A stretch of 64,000 nucleotides of DNA, from the NCBI RefSeq assembly GCF_024508315.1, contig NZ_CP101987.1:930001-994000 (forward strand), written 5' to 3'. Shown in pieces: positions 17,325 through 26,135 of this stretch. The position numbers and the translations under genes are program-made. The DNA is from Cellulomonas xiejunii. Its GTDB lineage: Bacteria > Actinomycetota > Actinomycetes > Actinomycetales > Cellulomonadaceae. How positions within the stretch are numbered: position 1 is the first letter of the stretch; each line of letters begins with the position of its first letter. Under the pieces are notes generated by a model that did not search any database, was not told where the DNA came from, and saw only the letters and a list, made by a program, of their open reading frames with translations.

Positions 17325-17966
17325 TCAGTGGGCGTTGCGGGGGGCGGACCCCTGCGACATCCGGTCGATCCACGCGAGCGCGAGCGCGGAGGCGACGAAC
17401 GCGACGTGGATGATCGTCTGCCACATCATCGTCTCGGCGCTGACGTCGCCCACGGACGACTCGATGAACGTGCGCAGCAGGTGGATCGACGAGATGCCGA
17501 TGATCGACATCGCGAGCTTCGTCTTCAGCACGTTGGCGTTGACGTGGCTCAGCCACTCGGGCTGGTCGGGGTGGCCGTCGAGGCGCATGCGCGACACGAA
17601 CGTCTCGTAGCCGCCGATGATCACCATGATGAGCAGGTTCGAGATCATCACGACGTCGACGAGGCCCAGGACGACCAGCATCGTCGTCGCCTCGGTGCCG
17701 AAGCCCTCCATGCCGTGGACCTCGTGCCCCGTCACCGAGAACTGCACGAGGTGCCACAGCTCCTTGAGGAACTGCCAGACGTAGACGACCTGCGCCGCGA
17801 TGAGCCCGAGGTACAGGGGCAGCTGCAGCCACCGCGAGAAGAAGATCAGCGAGGAGACGGAGCTTCCGTAGGAGCGGCTCGGCTCCACGGGCGCGGCGGC
17901 CTGGACGGGCTCGACGGCCCGGGCGGGCTCGACGGGCTCGACGGTCGCGAGGGTCGACGACGTCAC
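17325..17966 (-). CDS. UPF0114 (YqhA / TIGR00645) membrane protein
   Basis: 213-residue inner-membrane protein. After a Glu/Pro/Val/Ala-rich N-terminal extension of about 32 residues, the sequence follows E. coli YqhA closely: FFSRWLQLPLYLGLIAAQVV, VVLGLVDVVMISNLLIMVI, IIGGYETFVSRM, then KTKLAMSIIGISSIHLLRTF and a last helix ending WIDRMSQ. Four membrane helices are likely. The molecular role of the family is not known. The N-terminal extension is absent from E. coli YqhA. Confidence 0.88.
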   Translation of the reverse strand: MTSSTLATVEPVEPARAVEPVQAAAPVEPSRSYGSSVSSLIFFSRWLQLPLYLGLIAAQVVYVWQFLKELWHLVQFSVTGHEVHGMEGFGTEATTMLVVLGLVDVVMISNLLIMVIIGGYETFVSRMRLDGHPDQPEWLSHVNANVLKTKLAMSIIGISSIHLLRTFIESSVGDVSAETMMWQTIIHVAFVASALALAWIDRMSQGSAPRNAH

Positions 17967-18087
17967 GGTGCTCCTTGCGGGGGTGGGGGCCGTCCCTGGT
18001 CGGGTCGGCGAGGGCTGAACGCGCGACCGGGTCGCGCGGTTCCCGGACGTCCGCCCAGGGTATGACGACCCCGGCGTTCCGTTCCCC

Positions 18088-18093
18088 TACGGT
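18088..18093 (+). promoter_or_regulatory. -10-like hexamer deciding the start at GTG 18101
   Basis: TACGGT ends 7 bp before GTG 18101. This geometry matches the other leaderless-type starts here and favours GTG 18101 over ATG 18062, which also lacks a ribosome-binding site. Confidence 0.4.
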
Positions 18094-18100
18094 TCGGCGG

Positions 18101-18778
18101 GTGCAGCCGACACCGGCAGGGACGACGCGGGCGGGGCGGCGCGAGGTGGGGACCGTGGTCCTGGTCGCCGTGCTGTTGCTGGTGTGGGTGGCCGTCGCAG
18201 GGTCGCACTGGTCGTGGGCGCTGGCGTCACTCGGTGTGCTGCCGGACGACCTGCTCGTCCTGACCTGGCGACGCGGCTTCGTCCCCGTGGTCTACGGGCT
18301 CGGGGCGCTCGTGGCGATCCCGCTGACGGTCGTCGCGGCGATCGGCATCGCCCGGCGGCGCGGGGCGCGAGGCGCGGCGTGCGCCGGTGTCGGTTCCGTC
18401 GCCCTGGTGCTCGCCGTCGCTGCCGCCGACGTCGTCGTCGCCGGTCCGGTGGGCTACGGGACGCGCGTGGCGTTCGAGGTGCACCGCCCGGCGTACGAGG
18501 CGGTCGTCGCACAGCTGGGCGACGTGTCGGTGGGAACGGCGGACGGGTACGGCCGCTACCTGCCGCTGCCGGAGGGATACGGGCCCCTGACGGTCCGCGG
18601 CACGGTCGACGTCGGGGAGGACCACGTCTTCTTCCCGCAGTGGACGGGCATCCCCGACGACGCCGGGGGCTTCTTCCACATGCGGTCGGGGTCCCCGGCC
18701 GGGCTGGACATGCGCGGCTGGGCCTGCGCGGACCCGGTACACCTCGACGACGACTGGTGGGCGTGCGGCATGGGGTGA
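18101..18778 (+). CDS. Unknown membrane protein
   Basis: 225-residue protein (238 if ATG 18062 is used). Three membrane helices can be seen: VGTVVLVAVLLLVWVAVAG, a stretch around VPVVYGLGALVAIPLTVVAA, and a segment around VALVLAVAAADVVVAGPVG. An extracytoplasmic C-terminal region of about 100 residues follows (YGRYLPLPEGYGPLTVRGTV ... FFPQWTGIPDDAGGFFH) and ends with two Cys (WACADP, WWACGMG) that may form a disulfide. I do not recognise the family. It is divergent from the UPF0114 gene, 134 bp apart. Confidence 0.65.
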   Translation: MQPTPAGTTRAGRREVGTVVLVAVLLLVWVAVAGSHWSWALASLGVLPDDLLVLTWRRGFVPVVYGLGALVAIPLTVVAAIGIARRRGARGAACAGVGSVALVLAVAAADVVVAGPVGYGTRVAFEVHRPAYEAVVAQLGDVSVGTADGYGRYLPLPEGYGPLTVRGTVDVGEDHVFFPQWTGIPDDAGGFFHMRSGSPAGLDMRGWACADPVHLDDDWWACGMG

Positions 18779-18862
18779 CCCGAGACGTCGCGTCCGGGGC
18801 CACGCGGATGTGACACGCGTCGCGGGGGCCGAGGTCGGCGCAGGGGGCACGTGCGTCAGCGG

Positions 18863-18868
18863 TAGAGT
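18863..18868 (+). promoter_or_regulatory. -10-like hexamer upstream of glmU
   Basis: TAGAGT, fitting TAnnnT, lies 56 bp before the glmU GTG. No convincing -35. Confidence 0.4.
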
Positions 18869-18924
18869 CAGATCACGGCAGAACCACCGCCCGTTCCGGG
18901 CAGATCCGCGAGGAGCACCCACTG

Positions 18925-20592
18925 GTGACCGTCCGCCCAGCCGCCGTCGTCGTCCTCGCAGCCGGTGAGGGCACCCGCATGCGCTCCGCCGTCCCCAAGG
19001 TCCTGCATCACCTCGGTGGGCGCAGCATGGTGGGGCACGCGCTTGCCGCGGCCCGTGCGCTCGAGCCCGACCGCATCGCCGTGGTGGTCCGCCACGAGCG
19101 CGAGCGCGTCGCCGCGCACGTCCTGGAGGTCGACCCGGACGTGCTGCTCGTCGACCAGGACGACATCCCCGGCACCGGGCGCGCCGTTCAGGTCGCGATG
19201 TCCGCGCTCGACGCCGCGGCGCAGGCGGCCACGGCCGACGCCGCCGCGCGGGGGCACGACGTGGGCGGTTCCGCAGCCGACTCGGTCCTCACCGGTGCCG
19301 TCGTCGTCATGGCCGGTGACGTCCCGCTGCTCGACGCCGGCACGCTGCGCGAGCTGCTGGCGGCGCACGCCGCCGACGGGAACGCCGTGACGGTGCTCAC
19401 CACGGAGGTCCCGGAGCCCACGGGGTACGGCCGGATCCTGCGCGAGCCCGGCACGGGTGACGTGCTGGGGATCGTCGAGGAGAAGGACGCGAGCCCCGAG
19501 GAGCGCGCGATCACCGAGATCAACACCTCGGTGTACGTCTTCGACGCCGCCGTGCTGCGCGCCGGGCTCGCGCGCCTGGGCCGCGACAACGCGCAGGGCG
19601 AGGTGTACCTGACGGACGTGCTCGCGATCGCACGGGCCGACGGCGGGCACGTGCGCGCGCTGCGCACCGACGACCGGCTGAGCGTCGAGGGCGTCAACGA
19701 CCGCGTCCAGCTCGCGGTCCTGCGCGCGGAGCTGAACCGCCGCCTGCTCGACGACTGGATGCGCGAGGGCGTCACGGTCGTCGACCCCGCCACCACGTGG
19801 GTCGACGTCGACGTCGAGCTCGCGCGGGACGTCACGCTCCTGCCCGGCACCCAGCTGCACGGCGCGACGGTCGTCGGCGAGGGCGCGACGGTCGGCCCCG
19901 ACACGACGCTCACGGACGTCGAGGTCGGCCCGCGCGCGACCGTGGTGCGCACCCACGGCTCGCTGTCGGTGATCGGCGCGGGCGCGACGGTCGGCCCGTT
20001 CGCCTACCTGCGCCCCGGCACCGACCTGGGCGCGGACGGCAAGATCGGCACGTTCGTCGAGACGAAGAACGCGCAGATCGGGACCGGGTCGAAGATCCCC
20101 CACCTGTCGTACGTCGGTGACGCGACGATCGGCGAGCACTCGAACATCGGTGCCGCGTCGGTGACCGTCAACTTCGACGGCGTCAACAAGCACCGGACCG
20201 TCATCGGCTCCCACGCGCGCACGGGCTCGGACAACATGTTCGTCGCGCCCGTCGTCGTGGGCGACGGCGCGTACACCGGCGCGGGCACCGTCGTGCGGCG
20301 CGACGTGCCGCCGGGCGCACTGGCCGTCAGCGCGGGCTCGCAGCGCAACATCGAGGGCTGGGTCGCCCGCTCGCGCGCGGGGACGCCCGCCGCCGAGGCG
20401 GCCGCGCGGGCCCGGGGCACGCGGGACGTGGCCGGCCTGTCGCCGCAGGCACGCGCCGAGCTGGAGCGCGCCGCGACGGCCGCGATCCCCGTGACGCCGC
20501 CCCCGCGGCTGCCCGGGCAGCCGGTAGAGCTCGACGACCCGACGGACACCCCTGCGGGCGGCACGACGACAGAGGGCGGGCAGCAGCGATGA
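18925..20592 (+). CDS. glmU: Bifunctional UDP-N-acetylglucosamine pyrophosphorylase / glucosamine-1-phosphate acetyltransferase GlmU
   Basis: Makes UDP-GlcNAc for peptidoglycan and other envelope polymers in two steps. The N-terminal uridylyltransferase domain shows [11 protein letters not shown] and PKVLHHLGG. The C-terminal left-handed beta-helix acetyltransferase domain has hexapeptide repeats and [20 protein letters not shown]. At 555 residues it is longer than E. coli GlmU (456): there is an Ala-rich insert around residues 90-115 and a Pro-rich C-terminal tail from about residue 490. GTG 18925 has GAGGAG 10 bp upstream. It overlaps prs by 4 bases (ATGA), the usual actinobacterial pair. 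Confidence 0.96.
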   Translation: MTVRPAAVVVLAAGEGTRMRSAVPKVLHHLGGRSMVGHALAAARALEPDRIAVVVRHERERVAAHVLEVDPDVLLVDQDDIPGTGRAVQVAMSALDAAAQAATADAAARGHDVGGSAADSVLTGAVVVMAGDVPLLDAGTLRELLAAHAADGNAVTVLTTEVPEPTGYGRILREPGTGDVLGIVEEKDASPEERAITEINTSVYVFDAAVLRAGLARLGRDNAQGEVYLTDVLAIARADGGHVRALRTDDRLSVEGVNDRVQLAVLRAELNRRLLDDWMREGVTVVDPATTWVDVDVELARDVTLLPGTQLHGATVVGEGATVGPDTTLTDVEVGPRATVVRTHGSLSVIGAGATVGPFAYLRPGTDLGADGKIGTFVETKNAQIGTGSKIPHLSYVGDATIGEHSNIGAASVTVNFDGVNKHRTVIGSHARTGSDNMFVAPVVVGDGAYTGAGTVVRRDVPPGALAVSAGSQRNIEGWVARSRAGTPAAEAAARARGTRDVAGLSPQARAELERAATAAIPVTPPPRLPGQPVELDDPTDTPAGGTTTEGGQQR

Positions 20593-21572
20593 CCGGCATC
20601 ATCAGCCACGACGGGGAGAAGCGCCTGGTCCTGGCCTCGGGCCGGGCCCACCCCGAGCTCGCGCAGGACGTCGCCGACGCCCTGGGGATCGAGCTCCTGC
20701 CGACGACGGCGTACGACTTCGCCAACGGCGAGATCTACGTCCGGTTCGGCGAGTCCGTGCGCGGCGCCGACGCGTTCGTCCTGCAGTCGCACTGCGCGCC
20801 GATCAACCAGTGGATGATCGAGCAGCTCCTCATGGTCGACGCGCTCAAGCGTGCGTCCGCCAAGACCATCACCGTGGTCGCGCCGTTCTACCCCTACGCG
20901 CGCCAGGACAAGAAGCACCGCGGACGCGAGCCGATCTCGGCCCGGTTGATGGCCGACCTGTTCCGCACGGCCGGTGCCGACCGCATCATGAGCGTCGACC
21001 TGCACGCGGCGCAGACCCAGGGGTTCTTCAACGGCCCGGTCGACCACCTGTGGGCGCAGCCGATCCTCGTCGAGTACGTGCGCACGCGCGTCGACACGTC
21101 GAACGTCACCGTCGTCTCCCCGGACGCCGGGCGCATCCGCGTCGCGGAGCAGTGGGCCGCCAAGCTCGGCGGGGGACCGCTCGCGTTCGTGCACAAGACC
21201 CGCGACATCCGCAGCCCCAACAAGGCCGTGGCCAACCGGGTGGTCGGCGACGTCGAGGGCAAGAGCTGCGTGATCGTCGACGACCTCATCGACACCGCGG
21301 GCACGATCGCCGGTGCCGTGCGCGTCGTCCTCGAGGCCGGGGCCAAGGATGTCATCGTCGCCGCGACGCACGGCGTGCTGTCGGACCCCGCGGTCGAGCG
21401 GCTGCAGGAGTGCGGCGCGCGCGAGGTCATCGTCACCGACACGCTGCCGATCGCCGAGGAGAACCGCTTCCCGCAGCTCACCGTCCTGTCGATCGCACCG
21501 CTGCTCGCGCGAGCCATCCGCGAGGTGTTCGACGACGGCTCGGTGACGTCGCTCTTCGACGGCAACGCCTGA
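20589..21572 (+). CDS. prs: Ribose-phosphate pyrophosphokinase (PRPP synthetase)
   Basis: Converts ribose 5-phosphate and ATP to PRPP for nucleotide, His, Trp and decaprenyl-phosphoryl-arabinose-type pathways. 327 residues, normal length. Motifs: [16 protein letters not shown], the flexible loop [31 protein letters not shown], and the PRPP-binding loop [18 protein letters not shown]. It is translationally coupled to glmU. Confidence 0.97.
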   Translation: MTGIISHDGEKRLVLASGRAHPELAQDVADALGIELLPTTAYDFANGEIYVRFGESVRGADAFVLQSHCAPINQWMIEQLLMVDALKRASAKTITVVAPFYPYARQDKKHRGREPISARLMADLFRTAGADRIMSVDLHAAQTQGFFNGPVDHLWAQPILVEYVRTRVDTSNVTVVSPDAGRIRVAEQWAAKLGGGPLAFVHKTRDIRSPNKAVANRVVGDVEGKSCVIVDDLIDTAGTIAGAVRVVLEAGAKDVIVAATHGVLSDPAVERLQECGAREVIVTDTLPIAEENRFPQLTVLSIAPLLARAIREVFDDGSVTSLFDGNA

Positions 21573-21573
21573 C

Positions 21574-22332
21574 ATGAGGGACGCCCACGACGTCGGTCGG
21601 CACGACGACCGCCCTCGCGGGGGCGTGACCGTGCGCGGCACCGGTGCGGCCGACGCCGTGCCGGACGTCGTGGTGGCGGACCTGGCGACCGAGGTCCGCG
21701 CCGACGACGTCGCCGTGGCGCTGCGCGAGGCCACCGACGCGTTCGCGGCCGTGCGGGCGGCGCTGCGCGACGCCGGGGTCGACGACCGTGCCGTGCGCAC
21801 CGGGCCGACGTCGACGTGGACCGAGCAGACCGGCCCCGACGGGCAGTCGCTGCGCGTCGTGGCCCGGCTCGGCATGGTCGTGACGTTGCACGACGTCGGT
21901 GCCGCGGGGGACGTGGTCGGCCGGGCGGTGGCGGCCGGGGGCTCACCCGTGCGGCTCGGCGGCCTGCGCCTCGTCGTCAGCGACCCGACCGCGGCGCAGG
22001 CCCGCGCGCGGGAGGCGGCCTGGCAGGACGCCGCGGCCAAAGCCCAGCACCTCGCGCAGCTCGCGGGACGCGCGACCGGAGCGGTGCTGTGGGTGCACGA
22101 GGACGAGCCCGGTGGCGCGGCGCCGCGCTTCGCACGTGCGGCCCGCGCCGAGGCGTTCTCGGTGCCGGTCGAGCCGGGCGAGCAGACCGTGCAGGCTGCG
22201 ATCACGGTGCGGTGGGCCTGGGCGCCCGAGCCCGCACCCGCCGGGACGGCCCGGCCGGAGTCGAAGGACGCGGAGTCCGAGGACGGTCAGCTCGAGGCCC
22301 CGGAGTTCGAGGACGGTCCCGAGGTCCGGTAG
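21574..22332 (+). CDS. SIMPL (DUF541) domain protein
   Basis: 252-residue protein starting 1 bp after the prs stop. The SIMPL fold is suggested by the N-terminal [20 protein letters not shown], the helix with [18 protein letters not shown], and the conserved [20 protein letters not shown] segment near residue 150. Most SIMPL proteins are secreted, but no signal peptide is visible here, so it is probably cytoplasmic. The C-terminus is Glu/Pro-rich. It separates prs from rplY, which are often closer; its role in the operon is unknown. Confidence 0.75.
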   Translation: MRDAHDVGRHDDRPRGGVTVRGTGAADAVPDVVVADLATEVRADDVAVALREATDAFAAVRAALRDAGVDDRAVRTGPTSTWTEQTGPDGQSLRVVARLGMVVTLHDVGAAGDVVGRAVAAGGSPVRLGGLRLVVSDPTAAQARAREAAWQDAAAKAQHLAQLAGRATGAVLWVHEDEPGGAAPRFARAARAEAFSVPVEPGEQTVQAAITVRWAWAPEPAPAGTARPESKDAESEDGQLEAPEFEDGPEVR

Positions 22333-22569
22333 GATCGTCAGGTTGCCTCGGCGAGGGACGACGGACGGTCGAACCGGAAGCACCATCTCCGGTGATGCCC
22401 CCGGCTCCGTGATCGACTGGGTGGTCGCCTCCGCGTGCCCGTCCTGCGTCCCGCGTCGAGGCCACCGGGCCACGTGCCCGCACCACCCGAGGGGCATCGC
22501 CCACGGGGCAGCACGCCGTACCAGGGCCCGCGCACCACCGCGGAGCCACGCCACGCCTGAGGAGCACCA
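22306..22569 (+). promoter_or_regulatory. Promoter and long leader of rplY
   Basis: TAGGAT (22330-22335) is a good -10 with TTCGAG (22306-22311) as a weak -35 at 18-bp spacing, overlapping the end of the SIMPL gene. A start near 22342 leaves a leader of about 228 nt before rplY. The leader contains a hairpin ACCGGA / TCCGGT (22373-22378 with 22388-22393) and no credible coding frame. Ribosomal-protein leaders often bind the protein product; no known leader class is recognised here. Confidence 0.5.
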
Positions 22570-23196
22570 GTGTCCGAGATCAAGCTCGCCGCCGCCGCCC
22601 GCACCGAGTTCGGCAAGGGCGCCGCGCGCCGCCTGCGCCGCGCGGACCAGATCCCCGCCGTCCTGTACGGGCACGGCACCGAGCCGCTGCACGTCGCCCT
22701 GCCGGGCCACGAGACGATGCTCGCGCTCAAGCACTCCAACGCGCTGTACTCGATCGACCTCGACGGCACGTCGACGCTCGCGATCGTCAAGGACGTCCAG
22801 CGCGACGTCGTGCGTCAGATCATCGAGCACGTCGACCTGCTCATCGTGCGCAAGGGCGAGAAGGTCTCCGTCGACGTGCAGGTGCACATCGTCGGTGAGT
22901 CCGCCCCGGGCACGATCCACGTCGTCGAGACGCAGACCCTGTTCCTCGAGGCCGAGGCGACGCACCTGCCCCAGTCGGTCGAGGTCTCGATCGAGGGCCT
23001 GGGCGACGGTGCGGTCATCACCGCCGGCGACGTCGTCCTCCCGGAGGGCGCCACGCTCATGGGCGACCCCGACGTCACGGTCGTCACGATCAGCGTCCCG
23101 CAGGCCTCGGCCGCGGACGTCGCCGCCGACGAGGCCGCCAGCGACCTCGCGGCCACGCAGTCGGCCGCCTCGGCCGCCGCTGCCGACAAGGCCTGA
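22570..23196 (+). CDS. rplY: 50S ribosomal protein L25/general stress protein Ctc
   Basis: Binds 5S rRNA in the large subunit. 208 residues: N-terminal L25 domain ([32 protein letters not shown]) and the C-terminal TL5/CTC beta domain ([20 protein letters not shown], then [19 protein letters not shown]). An Ala-rich tail ends the protein, as is common in actinobacteria. GTG 22570 has GAGGAGC just upstream. The long leader suggests post-transcriptional control. Confidence 0.95.
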   Translation: MSEIKLAAAARTEFGKGAARRLRRADQIPAVLYGHGTEPLHVALPGHETMLALKHSNALYSIDLDGTSTLAIVKDVQRDVVRQIIEHVDLLIVRKGEKVSVDVQVHIVGESAPGTIHVVETQTLFLEAEATHLPQSVEVSIEGLGDGAVITAGDVVLPEGATLMGDPDVTVVTISVPQASAADVAADEAASDLAATQSAASAAAADKA

Positions 23197-23212
23197 GCCT
23201 CCGCAGCACACC

Positions 23213-23248
23213 ACGACGCCCGGTACCGTCCACGGTGCCGGGCGTCGT
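23213..23248 (+). terminator. Strong hairpin after rplY
   Basis: ACGACGCCCGGTACCG pairs with CGGTGCCGGGCGTCGT (one G-T pair) around a very short loop, beginning 16 bp after the stop. Confidence 0.85.
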
Positions 23249-23308
23249 CGTGCCCCCGTCCTGTCCCGCCGGTCGCCGGCACCCCGCGTACTCCTGGAGG
23301 ACCACCCC

Positions 23309-23929
23309 GTGAGCGACGGACCCTGGCTCGTCGTCGGACTCGGCAACCCCGGCCCGCAGTACGCCGGCAACCGGCACAACGTCGGTCAGATGGTGCTCGA
23401 CGAGCTCGCGCGGCGCACCGGGGTGTCGTTCGCGGCGCGCGGTGGCGGGCTGCTGGGCCGGCGGCCGCAGGCGGCGACCGCCGAGGCGCGGCTCGGCACC
23501 CTGCCCGGTGGCGCCCCCGGTCCCCGGGTGGTCCTCGCCAAGCCGACCACCTACATGAACGTGTCGGGCGGGCCCGTCGCCGCGCTCGCCCGGTACCACG
23601 ACGTGCCGACGGAACGCGTCGTCGTCGTGCATGACGAGCTCGACATCCCGTTCGCCGACGTGCGGCTCAAGCGTGGCGGCGGGGAGGGCGGTCACAACGG
23701 TCTGCGGGACACGTCGAAGGCGCTCGGCACCAAGGACTACGTGCGCGTGCGGGTGGGTGTGGGGCGGCCGCCCGGCCGGCAGGACCCCGCGGACTTCGTC
23801 CTCAAGGACTTCTCGGGCCCGGAGCGCAAGGACCTGCCGTGGCTCGTGGACCGCGCTGCGGACGCCGTCGAGGCCGTCGTGCTCGAGGGCCTCGAGGCCG
23901 CCCAGCTGAGGTTCCACACGAAGGCCTGA
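23309..23929 (+). CDS. pth: Peptidyl-tRNA hydrolase Pth
   Basis: Releases peptides from tRNAs that drop off the ribosome. 206 residues. It shows [19 protein letters not shown] with catalytic His23, [30 protein letters not shown] and [12 protein letters not shown] 23309 has CTGGAGG 8 bp upstream. In related genomes pth is usually followed closely by mfd; here about 26.6 kb of polysaccharide genes separate them. Confidence 0.96.
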   Translation: MSDGPWLVVGLGNPGPQYAGNRHNVGQMVLDELARRTGVSFAARGGGLLGRRPQAATAEARLGTLPGGAPGPRVVLAKPTTYMNVSGGPVAALARYHDVPTERVVVVHDELDIPFADVRLKRGGGEGGHNGLRDTSKALGTKDYVRVRVGVGRPPGRQDPADFVLKDFSGPERKDLPWLVDRAADAVEAVVLEGLEAAQLRFHTKA

Positions 23930-23944
23930 CCCGGGCGCCGGACG

Positions 23945-24008
23945 TTCACCCGAACGACGGCGGCCCGTCACCCGCGGTCACCCGAACTGTTTCACAGAAC
24001 GGGTGAAA
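23945..24008 (+). promoter_or_regulatory. TCACCC motif cluster upstream of the polysaccharide operon
   Basis: TCACCCG occurs at 23946, 23968 and 23978 on the plus strand and in reverse orientation at 24000-24006. The spacings of 22, 10 and about 22 bp are near helical turns. The first copy lies in GTTCACCCGAAC and the last in the dyad TTTCAC-N7-GTGAAA (23990-24008). TATAGC at 24044-24049 is a possible -10 downstream. This looks like a multi-site operator for the sugar transferase operon. Confidence 0.55.
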
Positions 24009-24088
24009 TAGGGCACAAAGGTCTCAACCTCCCGAAATCGCCGTATAGCCTCCCAAGAGCACGAGGCGCATGCGGCGACGGGGGAGAC

Positions 24089-25618
24089 ATGACACTGACC
24101 ACCGACCAGGCAGCAGGCCCAGTCGACGAGGTAGCGGAACGGCGCGGTCGTGCGCTCGAGCCGCGCCGCTCGTGGGCGTCGTCGGAGCCGTTCGTCCCCC
24201 GCCTGACTCCCGAGAACTCGGACCCCGCGGCGCGTGCCGTCGCGTGGGCGGCTGTCAGTCGCCGGTACGGGCTCGTCGCCGTCGTGCTCGACACGCTCAT
24301 CGCGCTCCTCGTGGGGGCTGCCGTTCTCGCGCCCGCGCACGGCCTGCTGAACGGCGGCCGCCTCGCGTGCGGCGGCGCCGCGCTGTTCATCGCCCTCGTC
24401 CTGCTCTCGGGCGGCTACCGCAGGAGCGTGGCGGGGGACGGGCCGGCGGAGTTCCAGGCCCCGCTGCGCGCCGCCGTCGCCATGGTCCTGATCCTCATGA
24501 CCCTCGGCTACGTGCTGCGCGTGCCCGTCCCGCGCAGCTACGTGCTCGTGGGGGTCCCGCTGATCCTCGCCATCGGCTGGGTCGCTCGCTACCTGGAGCG
24601 CCGCCACCTCCACCGGCTGCGGCTGCAGGGCGAGGGGGTCATGCGCACCGTCGTGGTCGGCGACGAGGCGTCGGCGACCGGCGTCGTGCGCAACATCTCC
24701 GCGGCCCCGCACCACGGCTACCGGATCGACGGGGTGTGCGTCCCCTCGATGGGGAGGGCGACCTCGGTCGCGGGCGTCCCCGTGCTCGGCGCGGTGGCCG
24801 ACGTGGTGCAGGTGACCGTCGACCGCGGTGCCGACGTCGTGCTCGTGACCGGGAGCTACCTGAGCGGGGACGCCCTGCGCAGGCTGTCGTGGGCGCTCTC
24901 GCGGGCGGGTGCGCAGCTCGTGGTCGTCCCGGACATCGTGGAGGTCGGGGCGCCGCGGCTGACCGTCCGCCCCACCGCCGGGCTCTCGCTGCTCGAGGTG
25001 CAGGTCGCCTCGCCGCGTCCGCGCCTGGTGTTCAAGCAGGTCCTCGACGTGACGATGGCCGGGCTCGCGCTGCTGCTGCTCGGGCCGTTGCTCGGCCTCG
25101 CGGCACTGATGGTCGCAGCCACGTCCCCCGGCGGCGCGATCTACCGCCAGGTGCGGGTCGGGCAGGACGGCACGCAGTTCGTCATGTACAAGCTCCGCAC
25201 GATGTACCGCGACGCGGACGAGCGCCGTGCGGCGCTCCTGGCGTCGGGGACTCACGACGGCGTCCTGTTCAAGATGGCAGACGACCCGCGGGTCACACCC
25301 GTCGGCCGGATCCTGCGTCGCTTCTCGATCGACGAGCTGCCGCAGCTCGTCAACATCATCAAGGGCGACATGGCGCTCGTCGGGCCGCGGCCACCGCTGC
25401 TCGAGGAGGTCGAGGCCTACCACGACTCCGTGCACCGGCGGCTGTACGTGCGGCCCGGGCTGACCGGTCTGTGGCAGGTCAGCGGACGCTCCGACCTGGA
25501 CTGGGAGGAGTCGGTCCGGCTCGACCTGCGGTACGTCGACAACTGGTCGGTGTCGATGGACCTGCTGATCCTCTGGAAGACGGGTCGCGCGGTCCTCGGC
25601 GGAGCCGGGGCCTACTGA
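24089..25618 (+). CDS. Polyprenyl-phosphate sugar-1-phosphate transferase (exopolysaccharide initiating enzyme)
   Basis: Integral membrane enzyme of 509 residues that loads the first sugar-1-phosphate onto undecaprenyl phosphate. Four N-terminal membrane helices (about residues 63-170) precede a Rossmann-like CoA_binding_3 domain (VVVGDEASATGVVRNI). A fifth hydrophobic segment (VTMAGLALLLLGPLLGLAAL) leads to the bacterial sugar transferase domain with KLRTMYRDAD, RRFSIDELPQLVNIIKGDM, VGPRPPL and RPGLTGLWQVSGRS. ATG 24089 follows GGGGGAG. It is the first gene of the polysaccharide island. The sugar specificity is not readable. Confidence 0.92.
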   Translation: MTLTTDQAAGPVDEVAERRGRALEPRRSWASSEPFVPRLTPENSDPAARAVAWAAVSRRYGLVAVVLDTLIALLVGAAVLAPAHGLLNGGRLACGGAALFIALVLLSGGYRRSVAGDGPAEFQAPLRAAVAMVLILMTLGYVLRVPVPRSYVLVGVPLILAIGWVARYLERRHLHRLRLQGEGVMRTVVVGDEASATGVVRNISAAPHHGYRIDGVCVPSMGRATSVAGVPVLGAVADVVQVTVDRGADVVLVTGSYLSGDALRRLSWALSRAGAQLVVVPDIVEVGAPRLTVRPTAGLSLLEVQVASPRPRLVFKQVLDVTMAGLALLLLGPLLGLAALMVAATSPGGAIYRQVRVGQDGTQFVMYKLRTMYRDADERRAALLASGTHDGVLFKMADDPRVTPVGRILRRFSIDELPQLVNIIKGDMALVGPRPPLLEEVEAYHDSVHRRLYVRPGLTGLWQVSGRSDLDWEESVRLDLRYVDNWSVSMDLLILWKTGRAVLGGAGAY

Positions 25619-25691
25619 CCCTGCACGACCTGCAGTGCGGCGCGAGGGCGGGCCGCTTCCCCTTCGTGAGCGCGAGTGCAAGGAGCAAGTC

Positions 25692-26135
25692 ATGAGCAAC
25701 CTGAGCGTCGTCGGGTACGTCCCCGGTGGCTTCGACATGCTGCACATCGGCCATCTGAACATCCTGCGCGCGGCGCGGGAGCGCTGCGACCGGCTCGTGG
25801 TCGGCGTCGCCGTCGACGAGTCGCTCGTCGCGATGAAGGGACGCCCGCCGGTGATCCCGCACGCCGAGCGCATGGAGCTCGTCGCGAGCCTGCGCTTCGT
25901 CGACGACGTCGTGCCCGACCACGCCCAGGACAAGCGGGTCGCCTGGCTCGAGAACCCGTTCGACGTGCTGTTCAAGGGCGACGACTGGGCGGGGACCGAG
26001 AAGGGGACGCGGCTGGAGCGCGAGATGGCGGAGGTCGGCGCGCGGGTCGTGTACCTGCCGTACACCCCGTCCACGTCGTCGACCATGCTCCGGCAGTTCC
26101 TCGTCTCGGGTGCAGCACGGGAGGGTGCCGCGTGA
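25692..26135 (+). CDS. TagD-like cytidylyltransferase family protein
   Basis: 147-residue nucleotidyltransferase of the glycerol-3-phosphate cytidylyltransferase group. Motifs: VPGGFDMLHIGHLNILRAA with the HxGH nucleotide-binding signature, VVGVAVDESL, and the C-terminal PSTSSTMLRQF in place of the usual STT motif. It would activate an alcohol phosphate as a CDP derivative. AGGAGC lies 9 bp before ATG 25692. The stop overlaps the next gene. A CDP-alcohol phosphotransferase two genes downstream fits as the enzyme that uses its product; the identity of the alcohol is unknown. Confidence 0.85.
   Translation: MSNLSVVGYVPGGFDMLHIGHLNILRAARERCDRLVVGVAVDESLVAMKGRPPVIPHAERMELVASLRFVDDVVPDHAQDKRVAWLENPFDVLFKGDDWAGTEKGTRLEREMAEVGARVVYLPYTPSTSSTMLRQFLVSGAAREGAA

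Noticed and set aside
17263-17832. N-terminal extension of the MFS protein at 16027-17262
   Set aside because: The open frame upstream of GTG 17262 is Arg/Pro-rich, overlaps the UPF0114 gene in antisense and adds no membrane segments.
23930-24088. Integration (att) site for the polysaccharide island
   Set aside because: No direct repeat was found shared with the 50.2-50.5 kb edge, and no tRNA or integrase lies at either boundary.
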